A program made the position numbers and the translations under genes. Below the pieces are notes generated by a model. The model was given only the letters and a program-made list of their open reading frames with translations, ran no database searches and was not told where the DNA came from. From Clostridium_T sp040217795 (GTDB taxonomy: Bacteria; Bacillota; Clostridia; Clostridiales; Clostridiaceae), in NCBI GenBank assembly GCA_040217795.1, contig JBEHWK010000001.1, forward strand, positions 61,092-125,091: 64,000 nucleotides of DNA, written 5' to 3'. Every line of letters starts with the position of its first letter. The stretch's first letter is position 1. Positions 33,496 through 42,990 of this stretch are shown here, in pieces.

Positions 33496-34691
33496 AGCTG
33501 CGCCTCCTTTGATGATTTTACATACTCTATAAGCCTTGGGATGATTTCATACATATCCCCCACTATACCATAATGGGCAACCTGAAAAATCGGAGCCTTT
33601 TCATCTTTATTTATAGAGAATATAACATCTGATTTATTCATACCTGCAGTAAACTGCACTGCTCCTGAAACCCCGCAGGTTATTATAAGCTTTGGTCTCA
33701 CAGTTCTGCCGCTTAAACCTACTTGCTTTTTTGCATCCTCCCATCCTGATTCAATTAATGGTCTGGTAACAGCAACCTCTCCTCCCAGGAGTTCAGCAAG
33801 TTCATTAATCATACCTAAATCCTTTTGAGTCTTAACTCCTCTTCCAGCTACCACCAGTACATCTGCCTCTGAAACACTTTTTTCGGAAACCTTTTTTAAT
33901 ACTTCTAATACTTTTATTGAGGATTTTAGTTTTTCTTCTTTCATCTCACAGATAACAATCTCACCTGAGGTATACTCACTTCTTTCAGGTGCTGTCATAA
34001 CCTTATATCTTACAGTAGCAAGCTGAGGTCTTGAGTTCGGTGTCACTATCTGTGCCATGATATTTCCTCCAAAAGCAGGTCTTATCTGCACTAAATCAGT
34101 ATTTTCCTTTATGTCTAATACAGTGCAGTCAGCAGTAAGCCCTGTTCTGAAACGTGCTGCAATCCTTGGGGCTAAGCTTCTGCCTACTGTAGTTGCCCCC
34201 ACAAGAACTGCTGCTGGTTTAACCTTTTTTATAAATGCCTCAAAAGCTGCAGCATAAGGTTCAATTCTGAATTCCTTCAATCTCACATCATCATAAACAA
34301 AAACCTTATCTACTCCAAAATGAAGTAATTCCTCTGATTTAGTCTTTATATCATGCCCAATGAATACACAGTAAACTTCCTGGTTTATCTTTGCAGCAAG
34401 TTCCCTTGCCTTGCCTATAAGTTCAAAAGTCACTGGATGAATCTCTCCCTCTACATGATCAACATATACAGCTATTCCCTTCCATAAACTTTTATCTACA
34501 GAAGTTTTCTTTTCTCCTTCCACAAATTCAAAAGCACCTTCCGGGCCTTTTTTTACACACAGCTTACACATTTTACAGCCTGAATTTATTTCAATCTTTT
34601 CGTCTGATATTTCCATGGCCCCAAAAGGGCATATCTTTATAACCTCATTTTTATTATTTATTTTATCATTATGAATTACTAATTTTCCCAT
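33492..34691 (-). CDS. etfA: Electron transfer flavoprotein alpha subunit with N-terminal ferredoxin domain (LctC type)
   Basis: The 399-residue protein starts with a ferredoxin-like domain of about 65 residues with Cys in IKICPFGAM and in CKMCKLCVKKGPEG, which could hold one [4Fe-4S] cluster. The EtfA part follows, with the FAD-binding end ITCGVSGAVQFTAGM and PIFQVAHYGIVGDMYEIIP. The ferredoxin fusion is a hallmark of the bifurcating lactate dehydrogenase complex. The gene is 11 bases after etfB and overlaps the dehydrogenase gene. Confidence 0.93.
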   Translation of the reverse strand: MGKLVIHNDKINNKNEVIKICPFGAMEISDEKIEINSGCKMCKLCVKKGPEGAFEFVEGEKKTSVDKSLWKGIAVYVDHVEGEIHPVTFELIGKARELAAKINQEVYCVFIGHDIKTKSEELLHFGVDKVFVYDDVRLKEFRIEPYAAAFEAFIKKVKPAAVLVGATTVGRSLAPRIAARFRTGLTADCTVLDIKENTDLVQIRPAFGGNIMAQIVTPNSRPQLATVRYKVMTAPERSEYTSGEIVICEMKEEKLKSSIKVLEVLKKVSEKSVSEADVLVVAGRGVKTQKDLGMINELAELLGGEVAVTRPLIESGWEDAKKQVGLSGRTVRPKLIITCGVSGAVQFTAGMNKSDVIFSINKDEKAPIFQVAHYGIVGDMYEIIPRLIEYVKSSKEAQL

Positions 34692-34702
34692 AATATACCC
34701 TC

Positions 34703-35491
34703 CTAAACAAATCTTAATTCCTTAAGCACCTGAAATAGTTTTCCTGCTGATTTTCCACCATCATCCTTCCAAATTTCCCTATGGCTGTTTGCTTCAGGAG
34801 GGAATATTCTCTCAACCTGTGTAGGAGATCCATTCAGTCCATACTTCATCTCATCCTTATCTTCAAATTCCTTAAGGGATATAATATTAATTTCTCTGTC
34901 TTTAGTCTGTGTTTTCTTTTTAAATGATGGTAATCTAGGTTCATTTATATCCTTCTCCACAGTTATTAAACACGGAAATTTTATTTCTGCAACCTCAATG
35001 GTATTAGGCATATCCATCTCAACTATAAGACAATCCTCCATTGTTTCTTTAATTTTCCTTACATTTGATATATGAGGAATATCCAAATATTCTGCCATTT
35101 CAGGTCCCACCTGTGCTGTGTCACCATCAGTGGTTTGTTTCCCACAAAGAATAACATCAAAGTCGCCGAGTTTTCTTATTCCCTGAGAAATAGTGTATGA
35201 AGTGGCCAAAACATCTGCCCCTGCAAATCTTCTGTCTGAAATTACAGTTCCTTCATCTGCCCCCATGGCATACGCTTCCTTTATCACACTTATTGCCTGT
35301 GGAGGTCCCATAGTTACAACCTTAATAACTCCTCCTAATTGTTCTTTTAATCTAATAGCTGTTTCCAATGCATATAAATCATATGGATTCATCTTTGTGT
35401 CAATTCCATCTCTTTTCAGTACACCTGTAACTGGATCCACCTCAACTTTTGATGTTCCTGGTACTTGTTTTATACAAACAACTATATCCAT
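34703..35491 (-). CDS. etfB: Electron transfer flavoprotein beta subunit (LctB type)
   Basis: The 262-residue protein has the EtfB pattern VCIKQVPGTSKVEVDP, KMNPYDLYALETAIRLKE, VTMGPPQAI and ILCGKQTTDGDTAQVGPEMAEYL, the latter near the bifurcating FAD/AMP site. ATG 35491 follows GGAGGAG at seven bases; a more upstream ATG is part of that site. It is 26 bases downstream of the lactate permease gene. Together with EtfA and the dehydrogenase it forms the lactate-oxidising complex. Confidence 0.95.
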   Translation of the reverse strand: MDIVVCIKQVPGTSKVEVDPVTGVLKRDGIDTKMNPYDLYALETAIRLKEQLGGVIKVVTMGPPQAISVIKEAYAMGADEGTVISDRRFAGADVLATSYTISQGIRKLGDFDVILCGKQTTDGDTAQVGPEMAEYLDIPHISNVRKIKETMEDCLIVEMDMPNTIEVAEIKFPCLITVEKDINEPRLPSFKKKTQTKDREINIISLKEFEDKDEMKYGLNGSPTQVERIFPPEANSHREIWKDDGGKSAGKLFQVLKELRFV

Positions 35492-35517
35492 ATATATCTC
35501 CTCCATTTACTTTATTT

Positions 35518-37041
35518 TTACGGCCTCACAAGACCTTCTCCCAAAAGGACTATAAATCCTAATAAAATCACATATATCAGACAAAACTTTAACGTAGAAT
35601 TTAGTATTTTCCCTTCTTTACCGCTTAATCCTGTAGCTGCTGTAGCCACCGCAATACTTTGAGGTGAAATCATCTTACCGGCAGTTGCTCCTACTGTATT
35701 TGCCGCTGCCAGCCAATAAGGATTCAGATTCAATCCATTTGCAGCTTCAACCTGAAGTCCTCCGAACAACACATTTGATGATGTATCTGACCCGGTAACA
35801 AATGTTCCTAAAGCTCCAATTAAAGGAGCAATCAATGGATATATGGGACCCGTTGCAGCCACTAATACCACTGCTATGGATTTAATCATTCCGCTGTACT
35901 GCATTACCTTTGCCAAAGCTACTATTGATAATATGGTAATAAATGAACTGCTCATCTGTCTTATTGTTGCTGTAAAGACCTTTGTAATATCCCCAAAAGA
36001 AGCCTTTTGAATCAAACCTGCTAAATATGCAGCTATTATTATCAAGGTTCCAGGTGCTGAAATCCATTGAAAGCTATAGCCCTAGGCCCCTTGTCCTGTG
36101 TATATTTGCACCGAAGTCTTCACTTGAGATAAAGGGGTGTTTATTGAAGGAAGTAAAGGGGAAGATATTAGTATAAATGCAAATACAAGAATAAATGGAA
36201 GCCATGCCTTAAAACCTTCAACAAAAGTAATATTATCGGGATTTTTCTGTGCCTTGTCCTTATGGAATATCTTCGCCCAGAGGATAGTAAGTCCCATGGA
36301 TATCACAGCTCCTAAAATGGCAGGCAGTTCTGCTCCCAAATACTTGGCTACAATCAGTTGAGGAAGTGCAAATCCTAATCCGGAGATAATTGAGATTCCC
36401 CAAACTCCATTAATAGCTTTAACACTTTTCCCTGTAATCATCACAAGAACTACAGGAACTGTCACAATAAGGAGAAATAACTGAATTGAAACTGCATAAG
36501 ATAAATGAATTACATTAATTCCTGTTACATTTGCCAGGGTAGACACCGGCAGACCTATAGCACCAAACGCAGTAGGCGTGGTATTTGCCATAAGACATAT
36601 TATTGCTGCAAATACAGGCTCGAATCCTAATGCCACCATTATGCTCGCTGGTATTGCAACTGCTGTTCCAAACCCGGCAATTGCTTCGAGAAATCCCCCC
36701 AATCCCCATGCCAAAATCAAGACTAATATCCTTTTGTCTGTAGTTATTCCTGTCATTATTTTTTTAATTGTAACCATTCCTCCAGTAAAGAGGGTAAGAT
36801 TATACGTAAATACTGCTGCAATAATCACCATCATTATAGGCCATAATCCCATTGCTGCACCTTCAACAGCTGCACTGAAAACATTGATTGCAGATACATT
36901 CCATACTAAAACTGATAATATCATTGTAATAACCAAGGCTGCAGGTATTGCTTTATACCCTGGTATTTTGAGTTTTCCTAAAGATACCATAAGCCAGATT
37001 ATTGGTATCAATGCCAATATAAATAATATATATCCGTTCAT
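35518..37041 (-). pseudogene. lctP: L-lactate permease interrupted by an in-frame amber codon
   Basis: From ATG 37041 (AAAGGGGGAG upstream) the frame encodes an LctP-type permease with many membrane spans and the motif GGFLEAIAGFGTAVAIPA. After 319 codons an in-frame TAG stands at 36082-36084, and the same frame then goes on for 187 residues (YSFQWISAPGTLIIIAAYLAG to the C-terminus) without any shift. Total length of 507 codons is normal for the family. One base change from AAG (Lys) to TAG explains it. It may be a recent nonsense mutation, a sequencing error or a suppressed stop. If real, the permease lacks its last third and is probably inactive. Confidence 0.9.
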
Positions 37042-37059
37042 AATTCTCCCCCTTTTTAC

Positions 37060-37091
37060 TGGTATTACCAATAGTATAATTGGTAATACCA
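37060..37091. promoter_or_regulatory. Twin GntR/FCD operators over the lctP promoter
   Basis: TGGTATTACCA (37060-37070) and TGGTAATACCA (37081-37091) fit the TGGTNNNACCA pattern of FadR/LldR-type regulators and are spaced 21 bases, two helical turns. A -10-like TATACT (minus strand) lies between them. The regulator gene is directly upstream. Confidence 0.8.
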
Positions 37092-37147
37092 ATTTCTATA
37101 TTTTTATTGTAATCATTTTCCAAAAAAAATGAACCTAAATTAAAAAT

Positions 37148-37188
37148 AAAACAAGCCTTTATGATATTTTTATCAAAAAAGCTTGTTT
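37148..37188 (-). terminator. Terminator of the lactate regulator gene
   Basis: On the minus strand AAACAAGC pairs with GCTTGTTT and is followed by TATTTTT, between the regulator and lctP. Confidence 0.7.
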
Positions 37189-37265
37189 CTTAAAATATTT
37201 TACTTTTATTATCAATAATCCCTTGGATTCTTGATAATAACTTAATTGTCTTGTTAAAAAAATAA

Positions 37266-37952
37266 CTATATCTTCAGTGATTTCTCTATAAGACTGAAAT
37301 GATAGTTCATTGCACTTACAATGTCTTCTTCGTTTCTGGTTCTAAGAGCATTGTATATCCTCTCATGAGCATCCAGAAGTTCTTTATCGTTTTTAAACAT
37401 ATTGATAATTCCGCTTCTGTACTCTTTTATGGAGGTTTCAATTAATTCTGAAGTAACATTCAATACATTGATGATTAATTTATTTCCGCTTATAGAAATT
37501 ATACAATTATGGAATTCTTTATCCAAAATATTGCTTCTTTCTTCATTTTCAGTTTTTTTCATTTCGCTGATAATGGCATGAAGTCTGTCTAATTCATAAT
37601 CCTGTATGTTTTTAGCTGCCAGTTTACAGCACTCCAATTCAAGAACCGCCCTTAATTGGAATATTTCCTTAGGACTGCTTTCCTGAAGCATAAACATTAC
37701 TGAAAGAGGTTCAAATAAAGACTTGGCAAAATCATTCTTTATGTAGTTACCTGCCCCCTGCTTGCTTTCGATAAGGCCAATGATCTCCAAAGCTCTTAAT
37801 GCTTCTCTGACTGAGGTTCTGGAAACCTTGAGACTCTCAGCCAATTCTCTTTCCGTAGGAAGTTTATCTCCCTTTTTTAGTTCTTTTTTATAAACCTTAT
37901 CTTTTATATTATCAATAACAACTTCATAAGCTTTAGCATTTTTAACATCCAT
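37266..37952 (-). CDS. GntR-family regulator with FCD domain (LldR-like)
   Basis: The 228-residue protein has an N-terminal winged helix (GDKLPTERELAESLKVSRTSVREALRALEIIGLIESKQGAGNYI broken over about 26-68) and a C-terminal FCD helical ligand domain with a His-containing metal site. It lies directly upstream of lctP, and two operators of matching type overlap the lctP promoter. It is probably a lactate-responsive repressor. Whether it also controls itself cannot be seen. Confidence 0.88.
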   Translation of the reverse strand: MDVKNAKAYEVVIDNIKDKVYKKELKKGDKLPTERELAESLKVSRTSVREALRALEIIGLIESKQGAGNYIKNDFAKSLFEPLSVMFMLQESSPKEIFQLRAVLELECCKLAAKNIQDYELDRLHAIISEMKKTENEERSNILDKEFHNCIISISGNKLIINVLNVTSELIETSIKEYRSGIINMFKNDKELLDAHERIYNALRTRNEEDIVSAMNYHFSLIEKSLKI

Positions 37953-37995
37953 AACTACACCCGCTTTTTATTAATAATTAATAATCAACAATAAA

Positions 37996-39094
37996 CTAAG
38001 AGTTTCTTAAGAATCCGTTTATAAACTCCTGAATATCCCCATTCATAACTCCGTTGACATTTGAAGTCTCTACTCCTGTCCTGTGATCCTTAACCATTGA
38101 ATAAGGATGTAATACATATGATCTTATCTGGCTTCCCCAGCCCATGTCTTTCAAGTCTCCGGTAAGATCCTCAATTTTTTCTTTATGGGCTCTTTCCTTC
38201 AGTTCTATAAGCTTTGCTTTAAGCATATTCATTGCAGTTTCCCTGTTCTGAATCTGACTTCTTTCATTCTGGCATTGAACTATTATCCCTGTAGGAATAT
38301 GAGTTATCCTCACAGCTGATTCCGTTTTGTTTACGTGCTGCCCGCCGGCTCCGCTTGCTCTATAGGTATCTGTCTTCAAATCAGTTGGATTTATCTGTAT
38401 ATCCTGCTCCTTTGTAAGTTCAGGAAGAACTTCCACTGATGCAAAGGAAGTCTGCCTCTTGCCGTTTGCATTGAATGGAGAAATTCTCACAAGCCTGTGA
38501 ATCCCTTTCTCAGCCTTCAAATATCCATATGCGAACTCTCCTTCAATTCTCAGTGTCACGCTTTTGACTCCTGCTTCATCTCCTGGAAGATAATCCAAGG
38601 TTTCAATTTTATATCCCATACTTTCGCAGTAGCGGGTATACATCCTTAAAAGCATTTCTGTCCAGTCGTTGGCATCTGTTCCTCCTACGCCGGTATGAAG
38701 GGTAAGTATTGCATTGTTCCTGTCATATTCTCCTGATAACAGGATTTCTATCTTTAACTTTTCCACTTCTTTTTCTAACAGATTCACTTCAGTTATAACT
38801 TCCCCGGAGGTTTCCTCATCCCCGTCTTCTGTAAGTTCAATAAGGACATCTATATCGTCTGCCCTTGAAAAAAGTGAACTTATATATTCTATCTTATCTT
38901 TTACCCTCTTGGCCTCCTGAGTAACCTCTCCCGCTTTTGATATATCATCCCAGAAATCTTTTTCCTGCATTTTAAGTTCCAGTTCCTGAAGCTTTTTATT
39001 CAACCCTGACAGGTCAAAGTGAAGCCCCCATTTCCTTTAAATTTTCCTTGATGACTTTAAATTTTAAAACAGCATTTTCAAACTCTAAAATCAC
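37996..39094 (-). CDS. prfB: Peptide chain release factor 2 with programmed +1 frameshift
   Basis: The protein of about 365 residues is made from two frames. The first frame starts at GTG 39094 (GGTGAG upstream), encodes 26 residues ending EMGASL, and meets TGA at 39014-39016 in the context CTT-TGA-C. A +1 shift at CTT-T continues as DLSGLNKKLQ down to 37996. The second part has SPF (SPFNANGKRQ) and GGQ (RASGAGGQHVNKTE), the stop-codon recognition and hydrolysis motifs. This is the known RF2 autoregulation: scarce RF2 lets ribosomes shift at UGA. A GGGGG run lies upstream of the slip site. The gene follows secA. Confidence 0.95.
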
Positions 39095-39146
39095 AAATCT
39101 CACCACTTTCTTTATTAAATTATTGCTTTTACTTTTCTTTAATCTA

Positions 39147-39173
39147 AAGAAACTCAGCATGGCTGAGTTTCTT
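39147..39173. terminator. Hairpin between secA and prfB
   Basis: AAGAAACTCAGC and GCTGAGTTTCTT form a 12-bp stem with a three-base loop. On the minus strand it is followed by TAGATTAAAG, so termination is probably partial, allowing some read-through into prfB. Confidence 0.6.
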
Positions 39174-39200
39174 CCTTTACTTCTATGCGTTACCTGTATC

Positions 39201-41720
39201 TTATATGGAAGTTCTTCCATGACAATTCTTATATTTCTTTCCTGAACCACATGGACAAGGGTCATTTCTTCCTACTTTTTTCTCTTTTTTAACAGGCTGC
39301 TTCTTTGATTCATCTTCTTCTCCAACATGAGAAACCCCTGTAACTTCAGCAACTCTTTCTCTTTCCGGAGCTTTTTCAACCCTTACATGGAACAGCATCT
39401 TCACAGTTTCCACCTTGATGCTTTCAATCATCTCTTCAAACATATTTGAACCTTCAAATTGGTATGCCTGAGTAGGGTCTTGTTGTTTGTACGCCCTTAA
39501 ACCTATACCTTGTTTCAGATGTTCCATATTGTCTATATGATCCATCCATTTAGTATCCACTACTCTTAATAAAACAATTCTTTCAACTTCCCTCATATGT
39601 TCATCGCCGAATTCAATTTCTTTTCCATTGTATATTTCCAAAGCCTTATTTAATATAACTTCCTTTATTTCAGCATTTGAAAGCCTGGATAATTCATCTG
39701 CGTTAAGAGCTCCATGAGGAATGCATATATCTTGCAGGTAACCCAGAAGATTTTTAATTTGAACTTCAAAGTCTTCCTCTTCATTTGCTAAGTGAGCATC
39801 TACAGAAGAAAAAATAAGTTCCTTTGTCATTTCTATAACCTCATCCTTAAGGTTTTCTCCTTCAAGAACTTCCGCTCTCTGCTTGTAGATTATTTCCCTT
39901 TGCATGTTCATAACATCATCATAACCAAGCAATGTTTTTCTGATATCAAAGTTATTTCCTTCAACCTTCTTTTGAGCATTTTCAATAGATTTAGAAACCA
40001 TTCTACTTTCAATAGCTTCATCATCTTGAAGTCCAAGCTTTTCAACCATAGGTGCTATTCTGTCCGAACCAAATATTCTCATAAGATCATCTTCAAGAGA
40101 AATGTAGAATCTGGAAGATCCCTGATCTCCCTGTCTTCCTGAACGTCCTCTCAACTGATTATCTATACGTCTTGATTCATGTCTTTCTGTACCTATGATT
40201 TTTAGTCCACCTAAATCGGTAACTCCTTCACCAAGCTTGATGTCAGTACCTCTTCCGGCCATGTTTGTAGCTATAGTCACCATGCCTCTTTCTCCTGCAT
40301 GAGTGATTATTTCTGCTTCCTTTTCATGATACTTGGCATTTAACACCTGATGAGGAATTCCTTTTTTCTTTAATAATGTTGAAAGAAATTCTGATTTTTC
40401 AATGCTCACTGTGCCTACTAAAACCGGCTGACCTGTTTTATAGGTTTCAGCAATTTCTTCAACTACTGCAATGAATTTACCTAACTCAGTTTTATAAACC
40501 AAATCCGGGTGATCCTTTCTTGCTATCGGCATATGTGTAGGAATTACTATAACATCCAGTCCATATATTTCTCTGAATTCTATTTCTTCTGTTAAAGCAG
40601 TACCAGTCATACCTGAAAGTTTATCATATATTCTGAATAAGTTCTGGAATGTTATTGTTGCAAGGGTCTTTGACTCTCTTTCAACTTTAACTCCTTCTTT
40701 TGCTTCAATAGCCTGATGAAGACCATCTGAATATCTTCTTCCTTCCATAAGTCTTCCTGTAAATTCATCAACAATTATAACTTCCCCATCTTTAACCATG
40801 TAATCTTTATCTCTCTTCATCACATAGTTAGCTTTAAGAGCTTGAGTTATATAATGCTGCAGTTCAATATTTTCAGCATCAGCATAATTTTTAACCTGAA
40901 AGGCACCTTCAGCCAATTTTACGCCTTCTTCTGTAAGCATAGCTGCATTTGCCTTTTCATCTATAGTAAAGTGTTCTTCAGCTTTAAGCTTTTTAACGAA
41001 GAAATCAGCTATCTTATAGAATTCTGTAGATTTCTCCCCTGCACCTGAAATTATAAGAGGTGTTCTTGCTTCATCTATTAAAATTGAGTCAACTTCATCT
41101 ACTATTGCAAAGTTCAGCTTTCTTTGAACTCTTTCTTCCTTGTAGATTACCATATTATCCCTTAAGTAATCAAAACCAATTTCATTATTTGTTCCATAAG
41201 TTATATCTGCGTTGTAAGATTCTCTTCTCTCATCGTTATTAAGTTCATGAACTATTACTCCTGTAGTAAGACCAAGGAATTCATATACCTTGCCCATCCA
41301 CTCCTTATCCCTTTTAGCAAGGTAGTCATTTACTGTAACAATATGAACACCATTTCCGCTCAACGCATTCAGATATGCAGGCAGTGTAGCCACAAGCGTC
41401 TTACCTTCACCAGTCTTCATTTCAGCTATTCTCCCCTGATGAAGTACGATTCCTCCTATTAATTGTTCTCTGTAATGTTTCAGACCGATGCTTCTCCATG
41501 CTGCTTCCCTTACAACAGCAAAGGCTTCCGGAAGAATATGATCCAATGATTCCCCATTCTCCTGCACCCTTTTTTTAAATTCATCAGTTTTTGCTCTAAG
41601 CTCTTCATCGCTCAGCGCTTCAACTTCCGGCCCCAATTTCTCTATTTTATCTATAATAGGTTTTATTCTCTTTACTTCCCTATCGCTGTAACTTCCAAAA
41701 ACCTTACTAATTATACTCAT
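39201..41720 (-). CDS. secA: Preprotein translocase ATPase
   Basis: The 839-residue motor has Walker A (MKTGEGKTLVA), DEVDS Walker B (IVDEVDSILIDEARTPLIISG), ATNMAGRGTDIKLGEGV and the C-terminal zinc SEC-C motif NDPCPCGSGKKYKNCHG that binds SecB or ribosomes. It drives protein export through SecYEG. ATG 41720 has GTGAGGA upstream; a 6-residue longer reading is less likely. prfB follows at 106 bases, a common clostridial gene order. Confidence 0.98.
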   Translation of the reverse strand: MSIISKVFGSYSDREVKRIKPIIDKIEKLGPEVEALSDEELRAKTDEFKKRVQENGESLDHILPEAFAVVREAAWRSIGLKHYREQLIGGIVLHQGRIAEMKTGEGKTLVATLPAYLNALSGNGVHIVTVNDYLAKRDKEWMGKVYEFLGLTTGVIVHELNNDERRESYNADITYGTNNEIGFDYLRDNMVIYKEERVQRKLNFAIVDEVDSILIDEARTPLIISGAGEKSTEFYKIADFFVKKLKAEEHFTIDEKANAAMLTEEGVKLAEGAFQVKNYADAENIELQHYITQALKANYVMKRDKDYMVKDGEVIIVDEFTGRLMEGRRYSDGLHQAIEAKEGVKVERESKTLATITFQNLFRIYDKLSGMTGTALTEEIEFREIYGLDVIVIPTHMPIARKDHPDLVYKTELGKFIAVVEEIAETYKTGQPVLVGTVSIEKSEFLSTLLKKKGIPHQVLNAKYHEKEAEIITHAGERGMVTIATNMAGRGTDIKLGEGVTDLGGLKIIGTERHESRRIDNQLRGRSGRQGDQGSSRFYISLEDDLMRIFGSDRIAPMVEKLGLQDDEAIESRMVSKSIENAQKKVEGNNFDIRKTLLGYDDVMNMQREIIYKQRAEVLEGENLKDEVIEMTKELIFSSVDAHLANEEEDFEVQIKNLLGYLQDICIPHGALNADELSRLSNAEIKEVILNKALEIYNGKEIEFGDEHMREVERIVLLRVVDTKWMDHIDNMEHLKQGIGLRAYKQQDPTQAYQFEGSNMFEEMIESIKVETVKMLFHVRVEKAPERERVAEVTGVSHVGEEDESKKQPVKKEKKVGRNDPCPCGSGKKYKNCHGRTSI

Positions 41721-41860
41721 ATCTATCCTCACTATCAAAATTATTATTATTATTATTATACACTATATAATATTATAGCATTCAATGCACATTTTGCAAG
41801 GTTTCTATAGTTCCTGCCATTCACTGAAACCTTACAAAACTTTAATTGTATTCAATAATA

Positions 41861-41907
41861 AATACCCCAGGAGTGGTTCCAAATACTGGAGCCACCCCTG
41901 GGGTATT
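41861..41907. terminator. Terminator between hpf and secA
   Basis: AATACCCCAGG..GTGG.TCCA pairs with TGGA.CCAC..CCTGGGGTATT, a long stem with few interruptions behind hpf on the minus strand. It resembles the hairpin at 20387-20435. Confidence 0.75.
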
Positions 41908-41927
41908 TGCATAAAAAATTAATATAT

Positions 41928-42473
41928 TTAAACTTCTGCTTCAATCAATCCATATTGTCCATCTTTACGCTTGTACACAACATTCATGTCGTTTGTTTCC
42001 CCATCCATGTACACAAAGAAGTTGTGTCCTAACAATTCCATCTGAAGGATTGCTTCTTCTGCTGACATTGGTTTAACGCTGAATCTCTTGGTTTTAACAA
42101 CCTTGAATTCCTCTTCTTCTTCTTCAGGAAGTGCTTCAATGCTTGCATATCTTAAAGAATCAAGTCCACTATGATTTCTTCTGGCTATTTTAGTTCTTTG
42201 TCTTCTGATTTGTCTTTCTATCTTTTCTTCAACCAAATCAATTGAATTATATAAATCTTCTGTAGCTTCCTCTCCTCTTAATATAACACCATTAAACGGA
42301 ATTGTTACTTCAATTATTTGTCTGTTTCTTTGTTTGTTTTTCTGAACACTTAAAGTTACTTTTGCCTCAACACCCGGGTTGAAATATTTTGCTAACTTGG
42401 ATATTTTCTTTTCAACAGTGTCTTTTAGTGCTTGAGTTAATTCAATATTCTTTGCTAGTATAGTTACTTTCAT
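41928..42473 (-). CDS. hpf: Long-form ribosome hibernation promoting factor
   Basis: The 181-residue protein has an N-terminal S30AE/HPF domain (about 1-100, VTILAKNIELTQALKDTVEKK) and the C-terminal dimerisation domain (KRFSVKPMSAEEAILQMELLGHNFFVYMD). The long form ties two 70S ribosomes into inactive 100S dimers in stationary phase. The ribosome binding site AAGAGGGGG is 7 bases upstream. A raiA-type structured RNA lies upstream, between this gene and comFC, the arrangement for which that RNA class is named. Confidence 0.95.
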   Translation of the reverse strand: MKVTILAKNIELTQALKDTVEKKISKLAKYFNPGVEAKVTLSVQKNKQRNRQIIEVTIPFNGVILRGEEATEDLYNSIDLVEEKIERQIRRQRTKIARRNHSGLDSLRYASIEALPEEEEEEFKVVKTKRFSVKPMSAEEAILQMELLGHNFFVYMDGETNDMNVVYKRKDGQYGLIEAEV

Positions 42474-42679
42474 AAGGTCAACCCCCTCTTGCTTTAATTC
42501 TCTAAGTAAAGAATTGTGTTCTTGCTTGTTAATATTATTTTACAATTAAATTCAAATAATATCAACTCACCTTTTCTGAATTTACTGAATATTTAAACTC
42601 ATTATATTGTGAACGCTCTATTTTTCTTGTGTTTACCCCAATTATTAATATATCGTAAACATATACGGAAATAACTTTA

Positions 42680-42718
42680 AAATAACAATAAACAGCAGGA
42701 GATCCTGCCCCTGCTGTT
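42680..42718 (-). terminator. Terminator of the raiA-type RNA
   Basis: On the minus strand AACAGCAGG pairs with CCTGCTGTT and is followed by TATTGTTATTTT. Confidence 0.75.
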
Positions 42719-42744
42719 ACATTTTTCATATAAAATTCTTATGG

Positions 42745-42956
42745 ATAAAGCTAGCTGACCTGGTTTTTGACCCCACACTCGCCTGCTGGAGCTTTTGCTA
42801 CCCGGAATTAACCTCTCACTACTGACCCTCTCAATTTAAAAACTGGCAGGACTTACTTCTATACCGCACCATGCTCATTAAAACTTTGTTTAACTTACGT
42901 GGATCGTTTTGCCTGCGACTGGCATCGACTTTCAACCACAAACCTAGCTTTATACT
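42745..42956 (-). ncRNA. raiA-motif structured noncoding RNA
   Basis: The 490 bases between comFC and hpf contain no ORF but have GC-richer, structured sequence. A closing 10-bp helix pairs ATAAAGCTAG (42944-42953, minus strand) with its complement at 42745-42754. It has its own promoter in the end of comFC and its own terminator, so it is a free RNA of about 210-270 nt. Location upstream of raiA/hpf and next to comF fits the published raiA motif of Firmicutes and Actinobacteria. The class assignment is from location, size and helix, not from a covariance search. Confidence 0.8.
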
Positions 42957-42962
42957 ATTTTT

Positions 42963-42990
42963 ATTATAACTTACTTTTCCCAATAGTCAA
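42963..42990 (-). promoter_or_regulatory. Promoter of the raiA-type RNA
   Basis: TTGACT and TATAAT with a 16-base spacer on the minus strand lie within the last codons of comFC. They place the RNA start at about 42956, a few bases before the closing helix. Confidence 0.8.

Noticed and set aside
35518..36045. Separate gene for a short membrane protein
   Set aside because: It is the in-frame continuation of lctP after the amber codon and has no ribosome binding site of its own.
39014..39265. Separate 83-residue ORF before prfB
   Set aside because: Its end is the first frame of RF2 before the programmed frameshift; the upstream part overlaps the end of secA and a hairpin.
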